Origin: DATFVA01 sp963815785
Lineage (GTDB): Bacteria > Bacteroidota > Ignavibacteria > Ignavibacteriales > Ignavibacteriaceae
Length of the DNA stretch: 64,000 nt
Assembly: GCA_963815785.1 (NCBI GenBank)
Contig: CAWFHZ010000007.1
Coordinates: 930,001 to 994,000, forward strand
Direction: 5' to 3'
The position numbers and the translations under genes were made by a program. The notes below the pieces were generated by a model. It ran no database searches and had not been told where the DNA came from. It was given only the letters and a program-made list of their open reading frames with translations. How positions within the stretch are numbered: position 1 is the stretch's first letter; each line of letters begins with the position of its first letter. Shown here piece by piece: positions 46,603 to 56,413 of this stretch.

Positions 46603-48365
46603 AATCTTTCAGGCAAATATTCCTCAGTGCCGAAAATAAAATTGCAGGGATTGCGGCGGCACCTGGAATTGTAATTGGTAAAGCCTATCTTTTTTCAAAA
46701 GAAAAACTGGATATAAACAGGGGAGAAATCACCAACATTGAAGAAGCTAAAATTAATCTGGAAGAAGCATTAAACAAATCAAGGAAAGAACTAAATAAAA
46801 TATTGAATATAGCCCGGGAAAAAATGGGAGATGAAAGGGCTGCAATATTTGAAGCGCAAATAATGATTCTTGATGATCCGATACTCCTTGGAAACATAAT
46901 CAGGAGAATTGAAACTGAGAAAAAGCAGCCGGAGTTTATTGTTGATAATGAGATTTCAAAGTACCAGGAGCTGATGACCATTTCTCATGAAAGTTATATG
47001 AAAGAAAGAGCGCACGATATTGAGGATATTAAAAACAGGATAATCAGAAATTTACAGAAGAAAAGATGGCAGTCTAAAATTAAACCGGATATGGTAGTTG
47101 TAAGCGACTCTCTCACCCCTGCAGATACAATTTTACTCAGCCGGAGTAATGTTCAGGGTTTTGTAACAGATCATGGCGGGTTAACCTCTCATGCAGCAAT
47201 TGTTTCGCGATCGTTAAATATTCCTGCTGTAGTAGGAACGCACAATGCTACTTTGCACATTAAGGAAGATGATATAATAATTGTTGATGGATTTCACGGA
47301 TATATTATTATAAATCCCAACCAGGAACAAATCAGCTTTTTTAATCTGAAACTCGAAAAGCTTAAGCAACTTCAGAAAGAACTTGAAGAATTAAAAGATA
47401 AACCGGCAATTACTACAGATGGTATAAAAGTCAGTCTTCAGGCAAATGTTGATGTTTCTGGTGAGATCGATATGGTTATTACAAGTGGCGCTGAAGGAAT
47501 TGGTCTTTACCGTACTGAACAGATACTTGATGAGCTTGGCGAATTTCCCAATGAAGAGGAACAGACAAGAATTTATACTAATCTTTCAAATAGAATTTAT
47601 CCCGAGACGTTTACAATAAGAGTTTTTGATATCGGGGGCGACAAGTTCAGGCTTCTTGATTACAAAGAGCCGAATCCGTTTCTGGGATTAAGAGGAATCA
47701 GGCTGCTGCTTGAGAACCAGGGAATTTTCCGGACTCAACTAAGAGCTATACTTAAAGCAAGTGTAAATAAAAATATTCGGGTTATGGTTCCGATGGTATC
47801 AACGATTAAAGAAATCAGGCAGACGAAAGAAATAATTGAAGAATGTAAACAGGAACTCCGGGAAGCTAAAATTCATTTTGATAAGGATCTGAAAGTAGGA
47901 ATAATGGTGGAAGTACCCGCAGCTGCCCTTTTAGCAAAAGAGTTTGCCAACGAAGTTGACTTTTTAAGTATTGGAACCAATGATCTCATCCAATATATTA
48001 TGGCTGTTGATCGCGGAAATGATCTTGTTGCGGACCTGTACCAGGAATTCAGTCCCTCCGTTGTAAGAACAATATACCATATTGTACAGGAAGCAAAAAA
48101 ATCTAATAAAAGTGTAAGTCTCTGTGGAGAAATGGCTGCCGATACACTGGCGATACCACTTCTTGTAGGATTGGGTTTAGTATCACTGAGTATGTCTCCT
48201 TCAACAATAGCTTATGCTAAAAGAATTATTCGAAGTTGTTCGATGGCAAACCTGGAAACCCTTGCACAGGATTGTCTGACGTATGTTACACAGGAAGAGA
48301 TTGCAGAAAGAATTGAAAAATTCTTCATTGAAAATTCAATCACCCGTACAAGAAATATTATATAG
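46599..48365 (+). CDS. ptsI: PTS Enzyme I (phosphoenolpyruvate-protein phosphotransferase)
   Basis: Enzyme I takes phosphate from PEP to HPr. The active site is His198 in 'GGLTSHAAIVSRSL', followed by the TIM-barrel PEP domain with 'GAEGIGLYRTEQI', 'RVFDIGGDKF', 'EPNPFLGLRGIRL', 'IGTNDLIQYIMAVDRGN' and 'SLCGEMAAD'. The length of 588 is typical. The start is the TTG at 46599, overlapping the HPr stop (TTGA), and the first ten residues are slightly longer than normal. No EII is near. Confidence 0.94.
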   Translation: MKSFRQIFLSAENKIAGIAAAPGIVIGKAYLFSKEKLDINRGEITNIEEAKINLEEALNKSRKELNKILNIAREKMGDERAAIFEAQIMILDDPILLGNIIRRIETEKKQPEFIVDNEISKYQELMTISHESYMKERAHDIEDIKNRIIRNLQKKRWQSKIKPDMVVVSDSLTPADTILLSRSNVQGFVTDHGGLTSHAAIVSRSLNIPAVVGTHNATLHIKEDDIIIVDGFHGYIIINPNQEQISFFNLKLEKLKQLQKELEELKDKPAITTDGIKVSLQANVDVSGEIDMVITSGAEGIGLYRTEQILDELGEFPNEEEQTRIYTNLSNRIYPETFTIRVFDIGGDKFRLLDYKEPNPFLGLRGIRLLLENQGIFRTQLRAILKASVNKNIRVMVPMVSTIKEIRQTKEIIEECKQELREAKIHFDKDLKVGIMVEVPAAALLAKEFANEVDFLSIGTNDLIQYIMAVDRGNDLVADLYQEFSPSVVRTIYHIVQEAKKSNKSVSLCGEMAADTLAIPLLVGLGLVSLSMSPSTIAYAKRIIRSCSMANLETLAQDCLTYVTQEEIAERIEKFFIENSITRTRNII

Positions 48366-48372
48366 GACCTAA

Positions 48373-49408
48373 ATGAAAATTTCAGATTTTGTAAGTAAAT
48401 ACGATTCTCAAAATCAATTTCAGGTTTTAAAGGATTCTTATAAACAAATTGAATTTGCATGGAACAACACTATAAATATTGAAAATCTTTTGACAAAAAA
48501 ATTCAGGAATATTATTGTTTCAGGATTGGGAGGATCAGCAATCAGTGCTGACCTGATGCAGAATTTTCTGAAAGATGAATTGAGCTTACCTTTTTTTGTG
48601 AACAGGAATTACCAATTGCCGAATTTTGCTGATAAGAATACTCTGCTTATTATTTCATCTTATTCAGGAAATACAGAAGAAACCGTTTCAGTTCTTGAAG
48701 AAGGAATTAGAAAAAAATGTAAGATCATTTGCATCTCAACGGGCGGAAAAGTTGAAGAGATAGCTTTAAAAGAAAAAAATCCCGTTAGTTAAAATGCAGA
48801 CTGGTTTTCAGCCGAGGTATGCACTTGGGTTGAGTTTTTTCTCACTTCTGAAAGTATTAACCGAACTTGGAATTGTACCCGGACAAAATACTGAAGTGGA
48901 AAAGATTAAAAATCTTTGGAGGAAAAAAGGCGAGGATTATTCAAAAGAAGGAAACATAGCAGTTAACTGCGCAGAACAACTCATAGGTTTTATCCCGGTA
49001 ATATATTCTGCGGCTGATATCACATATGCTGCCGGTTACCGTTTTAAGTGTCAGTTAAATGAAAACTCAAAACTGCACGCGTTTCACAATGTAATTCCCG
49101 AACTAAATCATAATGAAATAATTGGCTGGGAAAGTTTTGCAGATAAACAGTTTAATGCAAAACTTATTAATATTTTAGATGAATCTTACCATCCGCAGGT
49201 GAAAAAAAGATTCGAAATAACGACAGAACTTACTTCAAAAAAAGGGTTGGAATATCTCAACATTGAGAGCGAAGAATCCGACTTCAAGGTGCGATTATTG
49301 GATTTGATTTATTTATTCGATTGGATAACTTATTATGTCGCTGTCTTCAGAGGATATGATCCATCTGAGATAGATAATATCCATACTTTAAAAGAAAGAT
49401 TATCTTAG
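48373..49408 (+). pseudogene. Bifunctional phosphoglucose/phosphomannose isomerase, one-base frameshift
   Basis: This enzyme interconverts glucose/mannose 6-phosphate and fructose 6-phosphate. Two SIS-type halves are present: 'VSGLGGSAISADL' and 'IISSYSGNTEETVSVL' in the first, and 'LHAFHNVIPELNHNEIIGWE' with the C-terminal 'ALGLSFFSLLKVL' in the second. The first frame stops at 48792; the second continues from 48794 in the next frame. Deleting one A at about 48787 restores 'NPVVKMQTGFQPRYAL', giving about 344 residues, the normal length. The gene closes the fni-ptsI run (gap of seven bases after ptsI). It is probably functional in the real genome if the indel is an error. Confidence 0.85.
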
Positions 49409-49467
49409 CAAATCCTTTCAGTCCAAAATTATAATTTCTATGAAGGGATTTTCAGAAAAATTATTAA

Positions 49468-52287
49468 TTGCCTGTGAAATTCCTTAAACTTCTTTTTTTT
49501 ATTATCGTATTATTCGCCTGCACAGCAGAAGCACAGCTTTATTATTTCGGCAGGAACAAAGTTCAATACCAGGACTTTGATTGGAAGGTTCTCCGGACTG
49601 AACATTTTAATATTTATTATTATGGCGAGTTTGAAGAGATTGCCGAGATTGGTGCTTCTTACGCTGAGGACGCTTATGATGAGTTAAAAGTTAAGTTTAA
49701 CAACCTTATCACCAAACCTATTCCTTTAATATTTTACAATACTTCACTTCATTTTCAGCAGACAAACACAACGCCGGGATTAATTCCGGATGCAGTCGGG
49801 GGATTTTTTGAATTTCTTAAAGGACGGGTTGTAATTCCATATATAGGATCAATTCACGATTTTAAACACGTAATAAGACATGAGTTAGTCCATGTTTTTA
49901 TGACTATAAAACTTATTCATATTCTGCAGGATCACAGACTTCCGACAGATAGATTTCCGCCATTATGGTTTACGGAAGGACTTGCAGAATATCTGTCGAC
50001 TGATATTGATGCACAGGCAGAAATGGTAATGAGGGATGCAGTTATTAATAATTACTTTGTAAATCTTGAAAATATGTATACCATCTATGGTACTTTCCTG
50101 ATGTATAAAGAAGGACAGAATTTTCTTCATTTTGTAGAAGATACATACGGATCGGAAAAAGTAATGCTCTTGATAGATAATATCTGGATGTTTAATGATT
50201 TCAACAAAGTGCTTGAACATACATTAGGGGAATCAGTAGAAGAAATTGATTCTAAATGGCTGTTTTACCTGAAACGAAAATATTATCCGCTTCTGTCCGA
50301 TAAAGCCCCGCTTGAACATTCTGCAACTCAACTTACTCATTTCGGGTTTAATTTTTCTCCTGTTGCTTATAAATATAACGACGATACCTATCTTTACTTT
50401 CCTGCAAACCGCGATGGATATTCTTCTCTTTACAGAATGAAAATTAATGTTAAGAAAAAATCGGACCTGGATCCCGAACTTGTTATTCGTGGTGAAAAAA
50501 CCTCTGAGTTTGAAGCATTTCACTTGTTTCAATCTTCAATTGATATTTCAAAAAATGGTCTTGTTGCTTTCGTAACAAAATCAGGGGCAACAGATGCAAT
50601 TCACTTTTACTCAATACCCGCAGATGAAGTCGAAGATAAATACCAGAATAATAACCTGATAAATATTACTTCACCCAGGTTTTCTGAGGATGGAAAAAGT
50701 TTAGTGTTCCAGGCAATTGATCAGAAAGGGTTCAGTGATATTTTTATTCTGGATATGGATACAAAAGATCTTACGCGATTAACAAATGATTACTACGATG
50801 AAAGAGATCCGATTTTTGGTTTATCTAAAAACCAGGTAATCTTTTCTTCTGATAGAACAGCCGGAAAAAATGCAAGATATTATAATTTATTCTCGTATAA
50901 CCTTGTAACTCACAAAATTGATTATCTGACTAATCTACCGGCAAACGAATCTTCCCCGGTTGTTTCTCCTGATAAAAAAACTTTACTCTTTACTTCAGAT
51001 TTGGATAAAGTTCAGAATATCTGGAGGATGAAATATGAAAATAATTCCTTCTCCGATTCTGTCTGGAAGGTAACTCATTTCATTACCAGTGCATTTCATC
51101 CACGTTACATAGATTCAACAACAATAACTTTCTCGGGATTTGAAAATTTTTCATTTAATCTTTACAAGGATAAAATTGATTCAGTACCGGCTGATTCATC
51201 AATTGGTATTTTGATGAATTTTGATTCAGCAAAAGGAAAATGGGAGGAAACTCAGCTGAATATTTATGCTGAAAAAGAAAAATACAAATATAAAAAAGAG
51301 TACACCTTAGATTATGCTCAAAGTGATATTACAACGGATCCTGTATATGGAACGAGAGGCGGGGCAGTTTTATCATTAAGTGATTTGTTTGGAAATGATA
51401 ATTATTTTTTCCTGATTTATAACACAGCCAGTGTGCAGAGTGATTTTCTTAAAAGTTTCAATATACTTTTAGAAAGAATTGATCTGAGTCAGCGGACCAA
51501 TTTTGGTTACGGTGTCTTTCACTTCAGCGGGAGAAGATATGACATTCGTGAATCGGAAGAATATTTTTACGAGAGAAGCTTTGGCGGGTTTTTTCTCCTG
51601 AATTTTCCACTATCCAAATTCCAGCGAATCGAAACCGATGTTTCAATCGCTAATAGTGATAAGGAAATTATTCAGGGTGTTATTGAAAGGAAAGCCCTGC
51701 TGGTGAGCAACAGTATTTCTTATGTTGCAGATAATTCATTATGGGGACCAACCGGACCGCTGGATGGAATCAGAGCAAGGGTGCTGCTCGGTTATACAAG
51801 CGATGTTAAATACAGTAATGTAAATTTCTTTACTGCGATTGCTGATTACCGTCAGTATTTCAGAATTGCTTATACAACTTCATTAGCATTCCGCGGAGCA
51901 CTTTTTTATAACGAGGGGAAAGAAGCCAGAAGATATTTTATGGGTGGCAGCTGGGATTTAAGAGGATGGCCGAGATGGTCTATTCGCGGTGAAAAACTCT
52001 GGTTATCTTCGTTGGAGCTGAGATTTCCCTTAATCGACCAGATAAATATCCGCTTCCCGTTTGTTAATCTGGGATTCTGGGGTATTCGCGGCGCTTTGTA
52101 TTCAGATTTCGGTGGTGCCTGGGATCAAAATTATGATCAGACACTGGGCAGTGTTGGTTTTGGTTTTAGAATGAATTTGTTAGGGGTTATTGTTCTAAGA
52201 TATGACATTGGGAAAAAGATAGAAGATAATCTCACAAGATTTCAGACGGGACTTTTTTACCAGTTTTTCTTCGGATGGGATTTTTGA
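49468..52287 (+). CDS. Metallopeptidase, TolB-type propeller and Omp85-like barrel chimera
   Basis: This 939-residue protein combines three modules. The signal peptide ends at about residue 22. A gluzincin-type peptidase domain follows, with HELVH at 138-142 and a downstream Glu in 'WFTEGLAEY' (about 167-175). A TolB/PD40-like propeller covers about 285-560 ('NITSPRFSEDGKSLVF', 'SSPVVSPDKKTLLFTSD'). The C-terminal 300 residues form an outer-membrane barrel of BamA/surface-antigen type ('LWLSSLELRFPLIDQ', 'LYSDFGGAWD', ending '...FFFGWDF'). The TTG at 49468 or GTG at 49474 are alternative starts. The natural reading is an outer-membrane-anchored protease; its substrate is unknown. Confidence 0.82.
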   Translation: MPVKFLKLLFFIIVLFACTAEAQLYYFGRNKVQYQDFDWKVLRTEHFNIYYYGEFEEIAEIGASYAEDAYDELKVKFNNLITKPIPLIFYNTSLHFQQTNTTPGLIPDAVGGFFEFLKGRVVIPYIGSIHDFKHVIRHELVHVFMTIKLIHILQDHRLPTDRFPPLWFTEGLAEYLSTDIDAQAEMVMRDAVINNYFVNLENMYTIYGTFLMYKEGQNFLHFVEDTYGSEKVMLLIDNIWMFNDFNKVLEHTLGESVEEIDSKWLFYLKRKYYPLLSDKAPLEHSATQLTHFGFNFSPVAYKYNDDTYLYFPANRDGYSSLYRMKINVKKKSDLDPELVIRGEKTSEFEAFHLFQSSIDISKNGLVAFVTKSGATDAIHFYSIPADEVEDKYQNNNLINITSPRFSEDGKSLVFQAIDQKGFSDIFILDMDTKDLTRLTNDYYDERDPIFGLSKNQVIFSSDRTAGKNARYYNLFSYNLVTHKIDYLTNLPANESSPVVSPDKKTLLFTSDLDKVQNIWRMKYENNSFSDSVWKVTHFITSAFHPRYIDSTTITFSGFENFSFNLYKDKIDSVPADSSIGILMNFDSAKGKWEETQLNIYAEKEKYKYKKEYTLDYAQSDITTDPVYGTRGGAVLSLSDLFGNDNYFFLIYNTASVQSDFLKSFNILLERIDLSQRTNFGYGVFHFSGRRYDIRESEEYFYERSFGGFFLLNFPLSKFQRIETDVSIANSDKEIIQGVIERKALLVSNSISYVADNSLWGPTGPLDGIRARVLLGYTSDVKYSNVNFFTAIADYRQYFRIAYTTSLAFRGALFYNEGKEARRYFMGGSWDLRGWPRWSIRGEKLWLSSLELRFPLIDQINIRFPFVNLGFWGIRGALYSDFGGAWDQNYDQTLGSVGFGFRMNLLGVIVLRYDIGKKIEDNLTRFQTGLFYQFFFGWDF

Positions 52288-53418
52288 AACATTTAACTTT
52301 AATATTTCTTTTTGTGTATCTGTTTATTTCAGGTTGTGCTACGTCTCTAATAAAAACAACGGCGCACCGGGATGATAACCCTTATCCATCATTCGGGAAA
52401 AACCCCGGCAGAGAATTTTTTATAAACGATAATATTCCTGATTCAGTTACTCTAAAATGGCAGAATGATGCCAATGGCGGATTTACAAATTCATCCGTTG
52501 TAATCTATGATTCCCTGGTTTTTATAAATGATTTATCGGGGAGGATATATTGTTATAATATTAAAAACGGAAAGAAAGTCGGACAGTTGAAAAATGATGG
52601 TTCGGTTTTCACATCACCTTACATTTATAAATTTTATTTAATATATGCCGCTGCGGATGATAATGAAAATATAACACATCTAAAATATTATGATTTTGTA
52701 GCAGGTAATTTAGTTCATGATATTGAAGTTGATGGTAGATGCATAACTGAAATTATCGGATCTCCCGATTATATAATATTTAACACAGAAAACGGAAATG
52801 TTTATAAATATGATATGAAAGGAGAACAGATCTGGAAAACTGAAACTAATTCCGTTGTTCACAGTTCACCTTCGTTGAATAATGACATAATTATTTTTGG
52901 AAATGATTGCGGGGAAATAATAGCAATAGATAATAATGACGGAAAAATTATTTACCGGAAAAAAATTGGGAAATCATTTTTTTGCGGCACTTCAATTTCC
53001 GGGAATGTAGCTTACACAGGGCAACGATGATGGTAACTTATATGCTATTAATTTAAAGACAGGCGAGGTTAACTGGAAATATCAATCAGGTGCAAGAATA
53101 ATCATGACCCCATCTGTTACCAAAAATGAAATATACTTTGGTAATTTGAACGGGGACCTTTTTTGTTTAAACAGGAAAGGAAGACAATTGTGGAAGACTT
53201 CAACCGGAGGAATATTGAATGCTACTCCTTTTGTTACAAATAACCTGATTGTAGTTCCGGATTTAAATGAAAAATTTTATTTCGTTGATGTTCAGAATGG
53301 TAACATCAAAAAAACATATACAGTTGACGGCAGAGTTAAATTATCTCCCGTAATTTTCAGGAACATGCTTTTTATTGGGTATGACAGAGGAGTATTGGAG
53401 GCTTATGAATTTAAATAG
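52275..53418 (+). pseudogene. PQQ-like beta-propeller lipoprotein (BamB-like), one-base frameshift
   Basis: A lipoprotein signal (lipobox ending SGC, about residue 20) is followed by PQQ/BamB-like blades ('SSPSLNNDIIIFGNDCGEIIAIDNNDGKIIYRKKIG', 'TPSVTKNEIYFGNLNGDLFCLNRKGRQLWK', 'ATPFVTNNLIVVPD'). The first frame ends at 53030 just after 'VAYTG'; the propeller continues in the next frame ('NDDGNLYAINLKTGEVNWKYQ', then from 53104). One extra G in AGGGCAACG at 53019-53021 explains it. The start may be the ATG at 52275 or the TTG at 52284 (TTGA overlap with the stop of the chimera). In this context it may assist the barrel or its protease. Confidence 0.82.
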
Positions 53419-54130
53419 AATAATCTTTCTTCTGATTATTATCATTTTAATTACAAGAGGTCTTTTTGCCCAGGGCTGTAAAGCGAAAGTTAATATCTAT
53501 ACCGATTTACCTTCCTCTAAAATTTATCTCGATACGATATTGATAGGAAAAGGAAATGCTGAAATTGATCTGGATAAAGGAGTATATCATCTGACGGTAA
53601 TGGAAGAATCCGACAGATGGAATGCAAAATCATTTGTTGATACTCTGAAGATAATTGAATGCAGGGATACCACAATCAAATTTTATTTTAAATCAGAGAC
53701 TTATCTCCAAACTGATCCGTCTGATGTGTATGTATATAATCATAAAGAATTGATAGGTCATACGCCGATGTTTATTTCAGAAAGCACAGATTCAATACTT
53801 CTTAAAAAACCCGGTTACCAGGAAAGAACGATTACTGCTTTTGATTTAAATAAAGACGAGATTATTAAAATGAATTTTACAGGAAAAGTAAAAGGAGAGA
53901 GCTTTTTACAACGAAATTCGTTTAAAATTCTGGTTGCGGGAATTGTAGCGCTTGGGAGTGTGACTGCTTACTTTAAAATAAAAGCTGATAATAACTTCGA
54001 TAAATTTCAATCATCCGGTGAGCAAAAATATCTTGATTTAACGCATAGATTTGATCTTATTAGCGGTATAACTTTTGGGGCTCTGCAAATCAATTTTGGA
54101 GTACTAATCTATAATTTCCTGTTCGATTAA
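53405..54130 (+). CDS. PEGA-domain membrane-associated protein
   Basis: This exported protein of about 241 residues has a signal-type segment (about 3-22, ending 'LFAQ'), a PEGA-like repeat pair ('VNIYTDLPSSKIYLDTILIGKG' and 'LQTDPSDVYVYNHKELIGHTPMFI'), and two hydrophobic segments near the end (about 180-197 and 222-238). ATG 53405 is used because it is preceded by GGAGG (53397-53401); the longer frame (ATG 53375) lies inside the preceding gene. The PEGA family binds surface or cell-wall components; the role here is unclear. It probably belongs to the 49468-54130 cassette. Confidence 0.72.
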   Translation: MNLNRIIFLLIIIILITRGLFAQGCKAKVNIYTDLPSSKIYLDTILIGKGNAEIDLDKGVYHLTVMEESDRWNAKSFVDTLKIIECRDTTIKFYFKSETYLQTDPSDVYVYNHKELIGHTPMFISESTDSILLKKPGYQERTITAFDLNKDEIIKMNFTGKVKGESFLQRNSFKILVAGIVALGSVTAYFKIKADNNFDKFQSSGEQKYLDLTHRFDLISGITFGALQINFGVLIYNFLFD

Positions 54131-54199
54131 CTCTTTCGGATTCTCCTCATAAATAATTAAATTTTATTGTCAATTTAAATTGAAAATTTTATTCTGTTT

Positions 54200-55050
54200 A
54201 TGCTTACAGTTCTCGACTCAATTAAGTTATCGACCGATTATCTCGAAAAAAAAGGAATCGAATCCCCAGGATTAACGCTGAACTTCTTTTGGCACATATT
54301 CTTAACTGTAAAAGATTAGATCTTTATCTTTCGTTCGATCGTCCGCTTGGTGATGATGAGGTTCTGATTTACAGGACATTTTTAAAAAGACGGGGAGAAT
54401 ACGAGCCTTTGCAGTACATTATAGGTTCAGTTGAATTTTATGGACTTCCATTTAAAGTAGATCCTTCTGTTCTCATTCCCAGACCGGAAACAGAAATTCT
54501 GGTTGAAGAAATTATTAATAATTCTAAAAAGAAAAACGATTTGAAAATTCTTGATATCGGAACAGGTAGCGGTAATATAGCTGTTTCACTTGCTCACCAT
54601 ATCCCTGGTGCAAAAATTGTTGCAACGGACATAAGTAAGGAATCATTACTGCTTGCAAGTGAAAATTCTTCAATGAATAAAACTGAAAATCAGGTTCAAT
54701 TTATTTTAGATGATATTTTACTGAATGAATTAAAAGAGAATGAATTTGATTTAATAGTTTCAAATCCGCCTTATATTTCAAAAGAAGATTTTGAGGATTT
54801 ACCTCCCGAGTTGAAAGTTTATGAACCAAAGCATGCTTTAACGGATGATGCAAACGGGTTATTTTATTATAAGCAAATTGCAATTAAAGCTAAGATCCTT
54901 CTTAAGAAAAATGGATCAGTTTATTTTGAAGTTGGAAAGGGTCAGTCAGGGGAAGTGAAAAAAATTCTCGAAGAGAATAATTTTAGTGAGATAATGATCA
55001 AAAATGATTACCTTAATATTGAAAGGGTAATAACAGGTAAATTAAATTGA
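54200..55050 (+). pseudogene. prmC: Release factor glutamine methyltransferase, one-base frameshift
   Basis: This enzyme methylates the GGQ glutamine of release factors RF1/RF2. The SAM motif 'ILDIGTGSGNIAVSLA' and the NPPY motif ('LIVSNPPYISK') are present, and the N-terminal helix domain is partly in another frame. The reading from ATG 54200 ('LEKKGIESPG') should continue as 'SPRINAELLLAHILNCKRLDLY'. A one-base deletion at about 54268 (CCCAGG in place of CCCAAGG) causes the break. An ORF-only reading begins at 54289 and lacks about 30 residues. PrmC is important for termination efficiency, so an error in the sequence is likely. Confidence 0.85.
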
Positions 55051-55496
55051 AAGTTGTTGTTCAGAGAGTATCGGAAGGCGGAGTGAAGATTTCCGAAAAA
55101 AATTACGAACAGAAAATCGGGAATGGTATGGTTGTTTTACTCGGTATAAAAACCGGTGACTCTGAAAACGACGCGAACTATTTAGCCGATAAATGCAGCA
55201 GTTTGAGAATATTCGAAGATAAAAATGAAAAGATGAATCTATCACTAAAAGATATCGATGGTGAAGCATTGGTGATTTCACAGTTCACACTTTACGGTGA
55301 TGCAGCAAGGGGAAACAGGCCCGGATTTACTGATGCTGCGAAACCGGATGAAGCGATTCCTCTGTACGAAAAATTTATCAGAAGAATGAAAGAAAATTTA
55401 AATGAAGTCAAAGTAAAGACAGGTATTTTCGGAGCTATGATGGAGGTTAAAATAATTAATGATGGACCTGTAACAATAATTATTGATTCAAAATAA
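55047..55496 (+). CDS. dtd: D-aminoacyl-tRNA deacylase
   Basis: Dtd recycles D-aminoacyl-tRNAs. The 149-residue protein carries the SQFTLYGD block, 'GNRPGFTDAA' and the GP-motif end 'FGAMMEVKIINDGPVTIIID'. The TTG start overlaps the prmC stop (TTGA). It is a usual neighbour of other housekeeping genes, and nothing is odd in its sequence. Confidence 0.95.
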   Translation: MKVVVQRVSEGGVKISEKNYEQKIGNGMVVLLGIKTGDSENDANYLADKCSSLRIFEDKNEKMNLSLKDIDGEALVISQFTLYGDAARGNRPGFTDAAKPDEAIPLYEKFIRRMKENLNEVKVKTGIFGAMMEVKIINDGPVTIIIDSK

Positions 55497-55507
55497 GAAG
55501 GATTGCT

Positions 55508-56413
55508 GTGAATCCTGTTTTAATGTTATTTCTTGATGGAGTAGGAATAGGGAAAGAGGATTATGAATATAATCCATTCTTCAGGTTTGGATTTAAAACT
55601 TTCAGTGAAATATTCGGTGAAATTCCTTCAGATAAAAAAACAAATTTAACCAATAACGGATTTTATTTAACTCCTGTAGATGCTACTCTTGGGGTTGAAG
55701 GATTTCCGCAGAGCGGGACGGGTCAAACATCAATTTTCTGCGGAATGAATGCGGCAAAATTTGTTGGTAAGCATTTTGGTCCTTACCCTTATTCAACCCT
55801 TATTCCGGTAATTAAAGAAAAAAATATTTTTGCTGATTACCTGATTAGAGGCAGGAAACCTTTTTTTGCAAATGCATATCCAAAAGTTTTTTTCGATTAC
55901 CTGAGATCAGGAAAATCAAGGCTAAGTGTTACTTCTTTAAGCAGCATGTTAAGCGGATTAAGATTGAACCGCTTTACGGACGTAAGGAGAGGTAAAGCAT
56001 TGACTGCAGAAATAACTAATGAACGATGGAATAAAAAATTAGGTTACACATTGCCGGTACTGCAGGCAAAAACTGCGGCAAGAAGATTAATAAAAATTGC
56101 AATGGCTAATGATTTTACTCTTTATGAATATTTTTTAACAGATCATCTTGGGCATGGAAGATATGATGGAGATTTGAAAACCACTTTGAATACATTAGAT
56201 GAATTTTTATTTACTATTCTCAAAGAAGCCGACAAGAATATAATTTCAATTATTATTTGTTCTGATCATGGAAATATTGAAGATTTATCCTGTAAAACTC
56301 ACACATTGAATCCATCTTTATTTATAACTGCAGGGAAACACTCTCAGGAAATTTCAGCAAAAGTAATAGATCTTTCCCAGATAAAAGATACAATTACCGG
56401 AGCCTGCGGATGA
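55508..56413 (+). CDS. Alkaline phosphatase-superfamily metalloenzyme (phosphoglycerate mutase-like)
   Basis: This 301-residue protein begins 'VLMLFLDGVGIGKED', with Asp as the first metal ligand, followed by 'QSGTGQTSIFCGMNAAK' (about 68-84, the catalytic-Thr/Ser region), then 'FLTDHLGHGRYDGD' and 'ICSDHGNIED', the two metal-binding blocks of the iPGM/phosphopentomutase group. At about 300 residues it lacks the inserted cap domain of true iPGM (about 510 residues). Specific substrate unknown. A GTG start with GAAGGA upstream is used; it sits between dtd and comEC (4-base overlap with comEC). Confidence 0.83.
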   Translation: MNPVLMLFLDGVGIGKEDYEYNPFFRFGFKTFSEIFGEIPSDKKTNLTNNGFYLTPVDATLGVEGFPQSGTGQTSIFCGMNAAKFVGKHFGPYPYSTLIPVIKEKNIFADYLIRGRKPFFANAYPKVFFDYLRSGKSRLSVTSLSSMLSGLRLNRFTDVRRGKALTAEITNERWNKKLGYTLPVLQAKTAARRLIKIAMANDFTLYEYFLTDHLGHGRYDGDLKTTLNTLDEFLFTILKEADKNIISIIICSDHGNIEDLSCKTHTLNPSLFITAGKHSQEISAKVIDLSQIKDTITGACG

